A DNA stretch of 64,000 nt from assembly GCA_964371585.1 (NCBI GenBank), contig CAYJMD010000002.1, positions 62,001-126,000 on the forward strand, in the 5' to 3' direction. Under the pieces are notes generated by a model. It was not told the DNA's origin. It made no database searches and was given only the letters and a program-made list of their open reading frames with translations. The stretch comes from RGIG5057 sp964371585 (GTDB taxonomy: Bacteria > Bacillota > Clostridia > TANB77 > CAG-465). The translations under genes and the position numbers were made by a program. This document shows, in pieces, positions 53,507-62,671 of the stretch; the stretch's first letter is position 1, and each line of letters begins with the position of its first letter.

Positions 53507-54289
53507 TTAAACCTCCTCTGCAAATCTTCTTTGTAATTTGCTAAACATACTATATCCTATTATAAATATAACAACTGATATTAAAAATACTATTCCTAGA
53601 TTAGCAAAATCTGGTAATTTTTGATTATATAAAATATCTTGATATGCTATCATAATATTTGTCATTGGATTAAGTCTGTATATTGATAAATATTGCTCTG
53701 GTACCATTGTAATACTATATAATATTGGAGTTGCATACATCCATATCATCATTACTGGATTCATTATATATTGTATATCTCTTACATATACATTACTTGA
53801 AGATAGTATAAGTGTTACACCTAGTGTAAATATTGCTTGAAGTAATACTATCAGTGGTAAAAATAGTGCTGTCCATGATAGTCCTACACCAGAAACTAAT
53901 AGCGCTATAAATATTATAACTGCACTAAAACAATATTGTATTACATTACTTACAACAACTGCAAGCGGAAGTACTTCCCTTGGAAAATATACTTTTTTAA
54001 GTATTGAGCCATTATTTGATATACATACTGTACCTACAGCAATTGTATTTGCAAATGTATTCCATGGCATTAAACATATAAATAGATATATTGGATAATT
54101 TTCTATATTTGCTTTAAAAACAATTTGGAAAACAACTGAATATACAACAAGTAATAATAGTGGATTAAGTAATGTCCATAAAAAACCTAAAAAAGATCCT
54201 TTATATCTACCACTTATATCTTGTTTTATTAGTGTTCCAAGCATATGTCTATAATCGTAAATTTCTTTTATTTTATTTATTAAACTCAT
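53507..54289 (-). CDS. Polysaccharide ABC exporter permease (Wzm/TagG type)
   Basis: 260 residues, six membrane helices, ABC-2 family. LGTLIKQDISGRYKGSFLGFLWTLLNPLLLL is the conserved amphipathic start and first helix (in pieces LIKQDISGRYKGS and LGFLWTLLNPLLLL); DIQYIMNPVMMIWMYATPILY and RLNPMTNIMIAYQDILY follow. Exports the lipid-linked polymer assembled by the cluster. The pair of genes implies an ABC-dependent rather than Wzx/Wzy route; I see no Wzy polymerase. Confidence 0.95.
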   Translation of the reverse strand: MSLINKIKEIYDYRHMLGTLIKQDISGRYKGSFLGFLWTLLNPLLLLVVYSVVFQIVFKANIENYPIYLFICLMPWNTFANTIAVGTVCISNNGSILKKVYFPREVLPLAVVVSNVIQYCFSAVIIFIALLVSGVGLSWTALFLPLIVLLQAIFTLGVTLILSSSNVYVRDIQYIMNPVMMIWMYATPILYSITMVPEQYLSIYRLNPMTNIMIAYQDILYNQKLPDFANLGIVFLISVVIFIIGYSMFSKLQRRFAEEV

Positions 54290-54314
54290 TTTTTAACGTC
54301 CTCTTTCTTTGTAG

Positions 54315-54353
54315 AATATTCCCTTTGCTTAAGATTTAAGCAGAGGGAATATT
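54315..54353 (-). promoter_or_regulatory. Long stem-loop between the mutase and the ABC permease genes
   Basis: Arms of 18 bases (54315-54332 and 54336-54353, AATATTCCC... with GGGAATATT, one G-U) and a 3-base loop right after the mutase stop. No T-run on the minus strand, so it is more likely to shape mRNA stability or partial read-through than to terminate fully. Confidence 0.5.
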
Positions 54354-54356
54354 ATT

Positions 54357-55724
54357 TTAAATTAATTTCATAAATTCTTCTTTAATTTCTTCTGCTCTTT
54401 TTTCTGATACAGCTTCAAATCTAGTTGTTATATCCGGACCTGTATTAGAAGCTCTAACAAGTGCCCATCCATCTTCAAAAGTAGCTCTTACCCCATCTAT
54501 TGTATTAATATCATAATTTTTTTCTATACAATATTCTTTTACTTTTTCTATAACTTTAAATTTTTCACTATCTGTAGATTTTATTTTTATTTCTGGAGTA
54601 GAATAATATTTATTTATTCCTTCTAATAACTCACTAACTGTTTTATCAGTTTTTGATAATATTTCAACAAGTCTTAATCCAGCATAAATACCATCATCAA
54701 TATTAGGCCATCTATCATTAAAGAATACATGTCCTGAAAGTTCACTTCCAAAAGCAAAATTATCTTCTACCATTTTTGCTTTCATGTATGAATTACCTGT
54801 TCTATAACATACTGGCGTTCCACCAAGCTTAACTATTTCATCAGCTAAAGATTTAGAACATTTAACATCAAATAGAGCACTTTTATTTGAAACTTTACTC
54901 ATTATATCTCTCCATATAATGATAGCAAATAAATCAACATATATCATATTACCTTTTTCATCTATGATACCTACTCTATCAGCATCTCCATCTAGTCCTA
55001 CACCTAAATCAGCATTATTTTCAAGAACAGCTTTCTTTAATGCTTCATTATTTTTTTCAACACATGGATCTGGATGATGGTTTGGGAAGTTTGCATCCGG
55101 ATCTAAATAAAGTGGTATAAGTTCAATATTTTTAAACATTTCATATGCTTTTTTTGCAACTATGCAACCTGTTGCATTTGCAGCATCTACTACAACTTTA
55201 ATTTTTTTATCTCCCATTTGTAATGAATGTTTGATTAATTTTAAATATCCTTCAGTAATATCAGCAAATCTCACTGTACCTTTTCCTTGTTTAAATTCGC
55301 CTTTTTCTATATATCTTCTAAAATCTTGAATAAGCTCCCCACAAGCATTCCCAAAATCATCAAAAGCCATTTTAAATCCATTATATTCTTTAGGATTATG
55401 ACTTGCTGTTACCATTATACCAGGATGTATTTTTAATTCTTTTTGTGCAAAATAATACATAGGTGTTGTTACAAGTCCTATATTTGTAACATTAAGTCCT
55501 GTTTCTGTTATTCCTTTAATAAGGGCATCTATAAGTGGTATTGATGAATCTCTTATATCATGACCAACAACACACATATCATAACCTTTTTCTTTAACAT
55601 AAGAACCAAAACCAAGACCAACTGTATATGCTACATTTTCTGTTAAATCTGTTCCATAGATAGCTCTAATATCATATCCTCTAAAAATTTCTTTATTAAT
55701 ATTTCTCTCGATTTCATAACTCAT
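54357..55724 (-). CDS. Phosphomannomutase/phosphoglucomutase family enzyme
   Basis: 455 residues, alpha-D-phosphohexomutase. IFRGYDIRAIYG start, phosphoserine loop MVTASHNPKEYNG near residues 99-111, metal loop GVGLDGDADRVG near 241-252, sugar-binding FGSELSGHVFFND and phosphate-binding RASNTGPDITTRFEA. The GYDIRAIYG start is the ManB/AlgC-type rather than GlmM. It interconverts hexose 1- and 6-phosphates to supply nucleotide sugars for the cluster downstream. TTTACA-17-TATAAT upstream makes it the first gene. Confidence 0.94.
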   Translation of the reverse strand: MSYEIERNINKEIFRGYDIRAIYGTDLTENVAYTVGLGFGSYVKEKGYDMCVVGHDIRDSSIPLIDALIKGITETGLNVTNIGLVTTPMYYFAQKELKIHPGIMVTASHNPKEYNGFKMAFDDFGNACGELIQDFRRYIEKGEFKQGKGTVRFADITEGYLKLIKHSLQMGDKKIKVVVDAANATGCIVAKKAYEMFKNIELIPLYLDPDANFPNHHPDPCVEKNNEALKKAVLENNADLGVGLDGDADRVGIIDEKGNMIYVDLFAIIIWRDIMSKVSNKSALFDVKCSKSLADEIVKLGGTPVCYRTGNSYMKAKMVEDNFAFGSELSGHVFFNDRWPNIDDGIYAGLRLVEILSKTDKTVSELLEGINKYYSTPEIKIKSTDSEKFKVIEKVKEYCIEKNYDINTIDGVRATFEDGWALVRASNTGPDITTRFEAVSEKRAEEIKEEFMKLI

Positions 55725-55760
55725 AAATTATACTTCCTTTCCATATTAATTCATGAGGTT

Positions 55761-55789
55761 ATTATATCATGTTTTTTTTTACATGTAAA
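55761..55789 (-). promoter_or_regulatory. Sigma-A promoter of the polysaccharide cluster
   Basis: Minus strand TTTACA (55784-55789), 17-base spacer, TATAAT (55761-55766). Confidence 0.6.
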
Positions 55790-55961
55790 GCAATTACTTG
55801 TTTTTACAAATGTTTTTTTAGCTTTTATCACTTGCTAAAGAAAGAAACTATAAGAACCTATATTTATTCATCTTAGTTTAAATATCAATCTTTTAAGTAT
55901 TAGTAGTTTACTAAGTTTTATATCTACAAATTATTTGTACTTTATTTATCTACATTTTTTG

Positions 55962-55990
55962 TTGACTTTTGAATAATTATGTACTATAAT
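55962..55990 (+). promoter_or_regulatory. Sigma-A promoter of glmS
   Basis: TTGACT (55962-55967), 17-base spacer, TATAAT (55985-55990), about 40 bases before the ribozyme cleavage site. The stretch 55790-55960 before it is AT-rich with nothing recognisable. Confidence 0.75.
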
Positions 55991-56023
55991 AAGGTGAAAC
56001 TTTTATAGGGTATCAATATAAAA

Positions 56024-56180
56024 GTTAGCGCTTGCATATAGTATTTCACTATATCTACGAGGATAGTAGTTGTCGAATAATAAGCGGATGCTACTACGGC
56101 ATTACACTTGTCGTTAAGCATGTAACAACTTAACTTATTTCCTTAATAAGTTAATAAAAAACATGTATAAGTGTACCACA
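56024..56180 (+). promoter_or_regulatory. glmS ribozyme-riboswitch
   Basis: In the 230-base glmS leader the conserved core appears in order: cleavage dinucleotide A-G at 56027/56028 followed by GCGC, CTACGAGG, TTGTCGAATAAT, AAGCGGATGC and CTACGGCA. Then come the P3/P4 pairings (GCATGT with ACATGT, TACACTTG with CATAAGTGTA-type sequence, and an AACTTA / TAAGTT hairpin). Glucosamine 6-phosphate acts as cofactor for self-cleavage and lowers glmS expression. The AAGGAGG site of glmS lies just 3' of it. Confidence 0.88.
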
Positions 56181-56219
56181 ATATTTATATAAGTAGTAAT
56201 ACTTAAGAAGGAGGTTAAA

Positions 56220-58040
56220 ATGTGTGGAATAATTGGATATACTGGTAACAAAAACGCATGGGTTCCAGTATTAGAAGGTCTAAAAAAATTAGAATACCGT
56301 GGCTATGACTCTGCTGGAATAGCTGGTAGTACAGTAAATGAAAATGAAATGATAATAACAAGAGCAGAAGGAAAAATATTAAACTTAGAAGAAAAAATAA
56401 CTAAAGTATCTTCTACGTTTTCTAGTGCAATTGGTCATACTAGATGGGCAACTCATGGCAAACCAAGTGAGGCAAATGCACACCCACATAAAAGTGGTAA
56501 AGTAACTATAGTACATAATGGTATTATAGAAAACTATATGGAATTAAAAGAATTTTTAACAAAAGAAGGTTATACTTTTAACTCTGAAACAGATACAGAA
56601 GTTGCATGTGCATATATTAACTATATGTATGAAAAAATTGGTAATAAAGAAGAAACAATATTTAAAGCATGTAAAGAATTTAGAGGATCTTATGCTTTCG
56701 GAATCTTTTTTGATAATGATGATACTATTTATTCAATAAGATTAAACAGTCCTCTAGTTATAGGTATTTCAGACGATGGAAACTTTATCGGTTCTGACAT
56801 ATCTGCTTTCTTAGAATATACAAAGGAATATATTCTACTTGATAACAATCAAAAAGATGTTCCAACACAGCTTGCAATTGTTACTAAAGATAGTGTTGTA
56901 ATCAAAGATGAAAACTTAAATGAAGTATCTTATACTGTAGAAACTGCAACATGGGATGCTGCAGCTCTAAAAAAAGATGGATATGATCATTTTATGAGAA
57001 AAGAAATATCTGAACAACCTAAAGTTTTAGCAAAATTATTTGCTGATTACTTAGAAAACAAAGATACATATTTTAAAGATATTAATTTAACTAACTTTAA
57101 CTCTATTCACATAGTAGCTTGTGGAAGCTCTATGCACGCTGGGCTAGTTGGTAAATATTTACTTAAAGAATATGCTAAATTCCCTACACAAATTGAAATT
57201 GCAAGTGAATATAGATATTCAGAACAGTTACTTACAGATGATACACTTGTTATATTCATGTCTCAATCTGGAGAAACTGCTGATACTTTAGCAGCATTAA
57301 AACTTGCTAAAGAAAAAGGAGCAAAAACACTAGCAATAGTTAATGTTATTGGTTCTACAATCGCTAGAGAAGCCGACTATGTGTTATATACTCATGCTGG
57401 ACCAGAAATTGCAGTAGCAACTACAAAAGGTTATACTTCTCAAGTAGCTGTTATGGTACTTTTAGCATTTGAACTTGCAAAAAAACATTTATCTGCTGAA
57501 AAACAAGAAAAAATATTTGCTGAATTTGCAAATATAGAAACTTTAATAAATGAAGCTTTAGAAAAAGAAGAACAATGCTCTACAATAGCTAAAAAAATAT
57601 GTGATACTAACAGACTATTCTTTATAGGAAGAGCTATAGATTACGATATTGGAGCTGAAGGTTCTTTAAAATTTAAAGAAATTTCATATATACCATCTGA
57701 AAACTATGCAGCTGGTGAATTAAAACATGGAACACTTGCTTTAATTGAAGATAATACTCCAATTGTTGCTATTTCTACAGTTGAAAAACTATATGAAAAA
57801 GTAATAAGTAATATTAAAGAAACAAAAGCAAGAGGTGCTTTCACTATATTTGTTACTAATGATGAATTAAGCGAAACAGATTTTGCTGATGAAAAAGTTT
57901 TACTTACTGGCACATCTGACTTTACATCTACTTTTGGAGTATCTGTAGTATTACAACTACTTGCTTACCATACAGCTAAACATAATGGTTGTGATATCGA
58001 TCAACCAAAAAATTTAGCTAAATCAGTTACAGTTGAATAA
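56220..58040 (+). CDS. glmS: Glutamine-fructose-6-phosphate aminotransferase
   Basis: 606 residues, standard length. Catalytic Cys at position 2 after Met removal (MCGIIGYTG), glutaminase domain with GHTRWATHGKPSEANAHPH and HNGIIENY, then two SIS isomerase domains (ACGSSMHAGL, SQSGETADTLAAL) and the C-terminal KNLAKSVTVE end. It makes glucosamine 6-phosphate, entry step to UDP-GlcNAc for peptidoglycan and the nearby polysaccharide. Controlled by the ribozyme in its leader; ends at a strong terminator. Confidence 0.98.
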   Translation: MCGIIGYTGNKNAWVPVLEGLKKLEYRGYDSAGIAGSTVNENEMIITRAEGKILNLEEKITKVSSTFSSAIGHTRWATHGKPSEANAHPHKSGKVTIVHNGIIENYMELKEFLTKEGYTFNSETDTEVACAYINYMYEKIGNKEETIFKACKEFRGSYAFGIFFDNDDTIYSIRLNSPLVIGISDDGNFIGSDISAFLEYTKEYILLDNNQKDVPTQLAIVTKDSVVIKDENLNEVSYTVETATWDAAALKKDGYDHFMRKEISEQPKVLAKLFADYLENKDTYFKDINLTNFNSIHIVACGSSMHAGLVGKYLLKEYAKFPTQIEIASEYRYSEQLLTDDTLVIFMSQSGETADTLAALKLAKEKGAKTLAIVNVIGSTIAREADYVLYTHAGPEIAVATTKGYTSQVAVMVLLAFELAKKHLSAEKQEKIFAEFANIETLINEALEKEEQCSTIAKKICDTNRLFFIGRAIDYDIGAEGSLKFKEISYIPSENYAAGELKHGTLALIEDNTPIVAISTVEKLYEKVISNIKETKARGAFTIFVTNDELSETDFADEKVLLTGTSDFTSTFGVSVVLQLLAYHTAKHNGCDIDQPKNLAKSVTVE

Positions 58041-58056
58041 TATAATTTTATACAGC

Positions 58057-58095
58057 AAAAACTACAACTCATTCTTTTTATGAGTTGTAGTTTTT
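58057..58095. terminator. Terminator after glmS
   Basis: Sixteen-base perfect arms (58057-58072, 58080-58095) around AACTACAACTCAT with T-runs on both strands. It may also serve the convergent pilin-like operon. Confidence 0.9.
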
Positions 58096-58142
58096 TACTT
58101 ATATCATTTTTATCAGATATTATATAATTTAGATATAAATAA

Positions 58143-59357
58143 TTAACTATCTACACCTACTCCTTCAAATGAATTAATTATATTTTGTTCAAAGATATAA
58201 TAATTACCAGCTACATCTTCCACAAGTACTCTAATACTTTTAACATACTTTGGTAAATCTATTTGTGTTTTATTATCACTAATAGAACTTTTTATACCTT
58301 TACTTAATATATATTCATAAGTTATACTACCTAAATCACCATAATACTTAATAGCACTACCTGAAGCATTATATACATCATCATACACATAATAAACATG
58401 TTTTATATCACACTCTCCACTTTCAAAATTAAGTGTTACTGTATTATTTTCGGTAGACTTAGTAATACTACTTGAATCAAGTAATGGTTTTTCTGTACAG
58501 TAATTATTCAAATCTATTTTATATGAACTTATTATATCATTTGTATTGTCTGTCTTAAAAACATATATATATCTATCTTCACTAGCATTTGGACCATCTA
58601 TCTTAGAAATTATATTTGGAGAAATTCCTAATGAATACTTTGCGTTTAATTCAAGCAAACTATCAAATGTTATCTCATTTTGTCCTGTAGGGATTGTAAA
58701 TTTATAACGAGTTCCTTCTTCTGGAGTTTCACAAATAGTTATATTAAGTTTCTCTGTAGATAACATATTAGTAGTAAGTTTAACTTCCATTTCATTTGTA
58801 TAATTTTTATTCTGGCTTATTTGTATATTTGAAGATTCTAAAACTTTATCTGAAAGATTAGTATCAAAATTTTCTACATCTATTATATCAGCTAGTTCAC
58901 TTGTTATAGAAAAATATTTTTGATTTCCTATATCACTACTATATCCTTTTACATAATACACATTTAGACTTGGAATGGCAACTACATAAAAATCATTCCC
59001 TATTCCACTTCCATAAAAAGAGTTATTTATGCCTATTTTATCTAAATTAATTTTGTAAAATGTAGCATCATTATCATTATTAATATTTATTGAATCTGTT
59101 ATAGCTGAATTAACACCTACAAGACTTTCTTTATTATAAACAAAATTATTATCTAGAATACCACTTAATGTTGAGTCTAATAAATACTTGACTTTAATTT
59201 GATCTTCTATCTTTTTTAAATCTGTAAGAAACGAAACCAGTTCTGCTGTATCGTCTGTTCCTTGTATTGATAGTACAGTTGCTGTTGTAAGAATAAGTAA
59301 TATAACTATTGCTATGACCATCATTATCAAAGATATACCTTTTTTATTATTTTTCAT
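58143..59357 (-). CDS. Prepilin-like surface protein (second of a tandem pair)
   Basis: 404 residues. Starts MKNNKKG then ISLIMMVIAIVILLILTTATV: a class III (prepilin peptidase) signal with cleavage predicted after Gly7 and a single hydrophobic helix. The usual Glu at position 5 of the mature chain is replaced by Met. The 380-residue outer part shares blocks with the next gene (ATFYKINLDKIGI, VVAIPSLNVYYVKGY, YKIDLNNYCTEKP, CDIKHVYY), so they are paralogs. No pilus assembly genes are in the window. Confidence 0.82.
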   Translation of the reverse strand: MKNNKKGISLIMMVIAIVILLILTTATVLSIQGTDDTAELVSFLTDLKKIEDQIKVKYLLDSTLSGILDNNFVYNKESLVGVNSAITDSININNDNDATFYKINLDKIGINNSFYGSGIGNDFYVVAIPSLNVYYVKGYSSDIGNQKYFSITSELADIIDVENFDTNLSDKVLESSNIQISQNKNYTNEMEVKLTTNMLSTEKLNITICETPEEGTRYKFTIPTGQNEITFDSLLELNAKYSLGISPNIISKIDGPNASEDRYIYVFKTDNTNDIISSYKIDLNNYCTEKPLLDSSSITKSTENNTVTLNFESGECDIKHVYYVYDDVYNASGSAIKYYGDLGSITYEYILSKGIKSSISDNKTQIDLPKYVKSIRVLVEDVAGNYYIFEQNIINSFEGVGVDS

Positions 59358-59369
59358 ATACCTCTCCTC

Positions 59370-60521
59370 TTAATATATATTAGTAATTTCTTTCATAACA
59401 GTATTTCCAGCATAATCAACTGCTACAATTGTAAGATTTGTAGATGTTTTATCCAATTGAACACTCACTTTATTATCAACTGGGGATGCAACCATTCCAA
59501 ATTCTAAAACATCCTCTATCGATTGATTTATACTAGTTATATATTTAACCTCTTTTATATCACAACCAGCTATATCAAACTCAACTGTCATAACATTAAA
59601 ATCTGTATATCTAGAAATTGATTGAGTTGCTATAGATGGTGCTGATTTACAATAATTACTTAAATCAATAGTTGTTTTAGCAATTACTTTATTAGAAGCA
59701 TCTCTTTTTTCAATATATATATATCTATTTTCAATAGGATTTCTTCCCTCTAAATCGCTAAGTTGATTTGTCCATGCATAAACTCCATATTTTTGCGCTA
59801 ATTCTGACAATGTATCAAACTTAATTTCTTTATATCCTGCTGAACCTACTGATATTTTATTTAATATTTCAGTGCTACATATTCCAATATATAAACTTTC
59901 ATTAGCTTTAAGATCTGTAGTAATGTTTAATCCCATCTTGTTTGTATAACCTTCATTTTTTGTATAATTTATTCCTGATATTATTGTAGCTGAAGTTGAT
60001 GAATTATCTTTATCAGCACCTGTATCTAATTGATTTATTAAATTTGAGCTAAGAGAAAAATAATATTCATCTCCAAGTTTTACTCCTTGTACATAGTAAA
60101 CATTTAAACTTGGCATTGCAACTACTAATATATCAGCTTCCCCATTTATCATAGTACCATACCTAGTAGTTTCAACATTTAATTTATCTAAATTAATTTT
60201 ATAAAAAGTTGCTTCTTCATCTCCATTTAAAATTATTTCAGCATCTAAAGTACTTCTTAAATCTTCTTTCGACTGAACTGCAATCAGTGTATCTTTAGTA
60301 TAGCTCTCTATATCAATATCTGTAGGCAATTCTTTATTTACTATATAATAAGCCTCAGCTGAGTCTTGAATTATTTTCAAATCATTTATAAAGGTAACTT
60401 TATCTGCATTTTCCACAGTGTTATCTGTATTTACAATAGTAATCCCTAATAATATTAACATTACAACTATTGTAACTATTAATACAATTAAAGATACCCC
60501 TCTCTTATTGTTAGTTTTCAT
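59370..60521 (-). CDS. Prepilin-like surface protein (first of a tandem pair)
   Basis: 383 residues. Starts MKTNNKRG then VSLIVLIVTIVVMLILLGITIV: a class III signal with Gly8 cleavage and Val in place of Glu5. It shares ATFYKINLDKLNV, VVAMPSLNVYYVQGV, TTIDLSNYCKSAP and CDIKEVKYI with its neighbour. The C-terminal ~100 residues look like a beta-rich extracellular domain (LTIVAVDYAGNTV), also present in the paralog (IRVLVEDVAGNYY). GGAGG before the ATG; first gene of a two-gene unit. Confidence 0.82.
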   Translation of the reverse strand: MKTNNKRGVSLIVLIVTIVVMLILLGITIVNTDNTVENADKVTFINDLKIIQDSAEAYYIVNKELPTDIDIESYTKDTLIAVQSKEDLRSTLDAEIILNGDEEATFYKINLDKLNVETTRYGTMINGEADILVVAMPSLNVYYVQGVKLGDEYYFSLSSNLINQLDTGADKDNSSTSATIISGINYTKNEGYTNKMGLNITTDLKANESLYIGICSTEILNKISVGSAGYKEIKFDTLSELAQKYGVYAWTNQLSDLEGRNPIENRYIYIEKRDASNKVIAKTTIDLSNYCKSAPSIATQSISRYTDFNVMTVEFDIAGCDIKEVKYITSINQSIEDVLEFGMVASPVDNKVSVQLDKTSTNLTIVAVDYAGNTVMKEITNIY

Positions 60522-60540
60522 ATACTACCTCCATTTAAAT

Positions 60541-60569
60541 ATTTTACTATTAAATTTTCCAAAAATCAA
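60541..60569 (-). promoter_or_regulatory. Sigma-A promoter of the prepilin-like pair
   Basis: Minus strand TTGATT (60564-60569), 17-base spacer, TAAAAT (60541-60546). Confidence 0.6.
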
Positions 60570-60710
60570 TACTTAATTATTTTATTTCATTTATATTACT
60601 AATTATTTTTATTAATAATTTAACATTATTTATTATTATTTAATCATATATCTTTAGTATTTATCAAATAGCAATTAAAATACATTATGTGTACTTTAAC
60701 AAATAAAAAC

Positions 60711-60739
60711 TTGATTAAATATATGAAAAATGATATAAT
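60711..60739 (+). promoter_or_regulatory. Sigma-A promoter of the tsaE operon
   Basis: TTGATT (60711-60716), 17-base spacer, TATAAT (60734-60739). Confidence 0.7.
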
Positions 60740-60773
60740 ATTCTGTATATAATGAAAGGCGGAAAATATTTAT

Positions 60774-61241
60774 ATGAATTTATCATTATTAAATGATTTT
60801 TTTTATTTAAACATAAACAAATTAGAAATAATAACTAATACTGAAGAAGATACTCATACTTTAGGTAAAGAATTTGCAAAATATTTAAGAGATATGGATA
60901 TTCTTACTTTAACAGGAGAACTTGGAAGCGGAAAAACTGTTTTTGTAAATGGAATTGCTTCGTTTTATGACTTACAAGATGAAGTTTGTAGTCCTACATT
61001 TACAATAGTTAATGAATATCACAAAGATAACATTACAATAAATCATTTTGATGTATATAAAATAAAAAGTTTGGAAGAATTTGAAAACACTATCGGTATG
61101 GAATATTTTACTAAAGGTATATCTATTATCGAATGGGGAGAAATTATTAAAGATCTTCTTCCTAAAAACACAATCGCTATTACTATCGAAAAAATAGATT
61201 CAATAACTAGGAAATTTATAATAAAAAGGGGGGTTAACTGA
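60774..61241 (+). CDS. tsaE: TsaE, ATPase of the tRNA t6A system
   Basis: 155 residues, usual for TsaE. Walker A TLTGELGSGKTVFVNGIA near 48-64, then SPTFTIVNEY, HFDVYKI and IIEWGE, the family pattern. It activates the TsaBD complex that makes threonylcarbamoyl-adenosine at position 37 of ANN-decoding tRNAs. The ribosome site is weak (AAAGG about 14 bases, GGAAA 11 bases before the ATG), but no other in-frame start fits. Confidence 0.95.
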   Translation: MNLSLLNDFFYLNINKLEIITNTEEDTHTLGKEFAKYLRDMDILTLTGELGSGKTVFVNGIASFYDLQDEVCSPTFTIVNEYHKDNITINHFDVYKIKSLEEFENTIGMEYFTKGISIIEWGEIIKDLLPKNTIAITIEKIDSITRKFIIKRGVN

Positions 61242-61242
61242 A

Positions 61243-61971
61243 ATGAAAATACTTGCACTTGACACTACATCAACACTAGCTTCTGTCGCAACAGTAATAT
61301 ATGATGAAAATATGAAAAAAATATCAGCATCATATACTGAAGACATTAATAAGATAACACACTCTGAAAAATTATTACCTTTAATCGATAGAAATTTATC
61401 AAAATTAAACATTAAAATCTCAGATATAGATAAATTTGTTGTTACAAGTGGACCAGGATCTTTTACTGGAACAAGAATAGGAATAACTACTATTAAAGGT
61501 TTTAGTATCCTTAAAGATACTCCTGTTTACGCATTTTCTAGTTTAGAAGTTCTTGCATATAACTGTTTTAAAAATACTAATGATACCTCTTGTTACTATG
61601 TTTCACTTCTTAATGCTAGAAACAATAGAGTTTATTATGGTGTATATGATTTTTCGAATAATAATAAAAATATAATTTTAGAAGCTTCAAATGATGATAT
61701 AAATGAACTGGTAAAATATTTAAAAACACTAAACAATACTTTTATTTTTTGTGGTGATTGTATTGATATTTTTGGAAGATATTTAACCGAAGAATCTTCT
61801 AGATTCTTAATCGCTAAAGAAGATACTGAAGTTAGAGCTGAATACGTACTAGACTATTTTAATTTTGTAGATAATCTAGATTCATATCTATATAATACAT
61901 ATACTTTAGATGTAGAATATATCAGGCCATCACAAGCTGAGAGGTTACATAGTGGAAATAAAGATAATTAA
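61243..61971 (+). CDS. tsaB: TsaB, scaffold subunit of the tRNA t6A system
   Basis: 242 residues, ASKHA fold. ILALDTTSTLASVATV at the start, SEKLLPLIDRNL, and the signature VTSGPGSFTGTRIGITTIKG near 66-85. TsaB pairs with TsaD; tsaD is not in this window. It starts one base after the tsaE stop with AAAAGGGGGG as its ribosome site. The next gene overlaps its end by 20 bases. Confidence 0.96.
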   Translation: MKILALDTTSTLASVATVIYDENMKKISASYTEDINKITHSEKLLPLIDRNLSKLNIKISDIDKFVVTSGPGSFTGTRIGITTIKGFSILKDTPVYAFSSLEVLAYNCFKNTNDTSCYYVSLLNARNNRVYYGVYDFSNNNKNIILEASNDDINELVKYLKTLNNTFIFCGDCIDIFGRYLTEESSRFLIAKEDTEVRAEYVLDYFNFVDNLDSYLYNTYTLDVEYIRPSQAERLHSGNKDN

Positions 61972-62404
61972 AGTAAATAAGGAAAATTATAAAAAAATAT
62001 TAACTCTTCAAAATTCAAATGAACTAATACTTCCATTTGAAATAATTGAAAATGATATTTTAGAAAACAAAACAAATAAACTATATTATATTGCTACAAG
62101 TGATAAAGAAGAAATATATGCATATATTGGTGCAGATGTGAATTATGATTATATCGATCTGACTGCTATACTTGTTGATAAAAATTTTCGTAATCTAAAT
62201 ATAGCAACTATGCTACTTGATAAATTAATAGATGAATCTATAAACTTAAATATTTCAGATATATTTTTAGAAGTAAAAAAAAGTAATTTTAGTGCAATTA
62301 ACTTTTATGAAAAAAATAATTTTAAACTTATATCAACAAGGAAAAATTATTATAAAAACGAAGATGGACTTGTATATAAATTAATATTACAAGATAATTT
62401 ATAA
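61952..62404 (+). CDS. rimI: RimI-like GNAT acetyltransferase
   Basis: 150 residues. GTG start 7 bases after GAGAGG. GNAT fold with acetyl-CoA motif (LTAILVDKNFRNLNIATMLLDKLI; the consensus Q/RxxGxG/A is degenerate, RNLNIA) and SDIFLEVKKSNFSAINFYEKNNFKLISTRKNYY, the RimI hallmark end. RimI acetylates the N-terminus of ribosomal protein S18 in bacteria; tsaE-tsaB-rimI-tsaD is a common order. The degenerate CoA loop lowers certainty of activity. Confidence 0.88.
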   Translation: MEIKIIKVNKENYKKILTLQNSNELILPFEIIENDILENKTNKLYYIATSDKEEIYAYIGADVNYDYIDLTAILVDKNFRNLNIATMLLDKLIDESINLNISDIFLEVKKSNFSAINFYEKNNFKLISTRKNYYKNEDGLVYKLILQDNL

Positions 62405-62427
62405 AATATATCTTCATAATACTATAA

Positions 62428-62455
62428 AACTCTCTACATATGTAGGGAGTTTTTA
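62428..62455 (+). terminator. Terminator after rimI
   Basis: Arms AACTCTCTACA (62428-62438) and TGTAGGGAGTT (62441-62451) with one G-U, then TTTT. Confidence 0.8.
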
Positions 62456-62617
62456 TATACCTAAATATTGATATAATATAACTTATATTTTAATATCTAT
62501 ATATATAAATTTAATTATTAATAACAAAATGTTTAATGTTATTTATTTTGCAAATAATATAGTATAAAATACTCATAAATTAAATTACTTGATTTTATGA
62601 TTTTTTATAAATTTCTA

Positions 62618-62646
62618 TTGAAAAAAAATTAATTATATAATAAAAT
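62618..62646 (+). promoter_or_regulatory. Sigma-A promoter of the Lon-like gene
   Basis: TTGAAA (62618-62623), 17-base spacer, TAAAAT (62641-62646). Confidence 0.6.
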
Positions 62647-62671
62647 ATAATTATAAACACTGGAGGAATAT

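Noticed and set aside
61043..61412. Two minus-strand ORFs over tsaE and tsaB
   Set aside because: Antisense shadows of well-supported genes.
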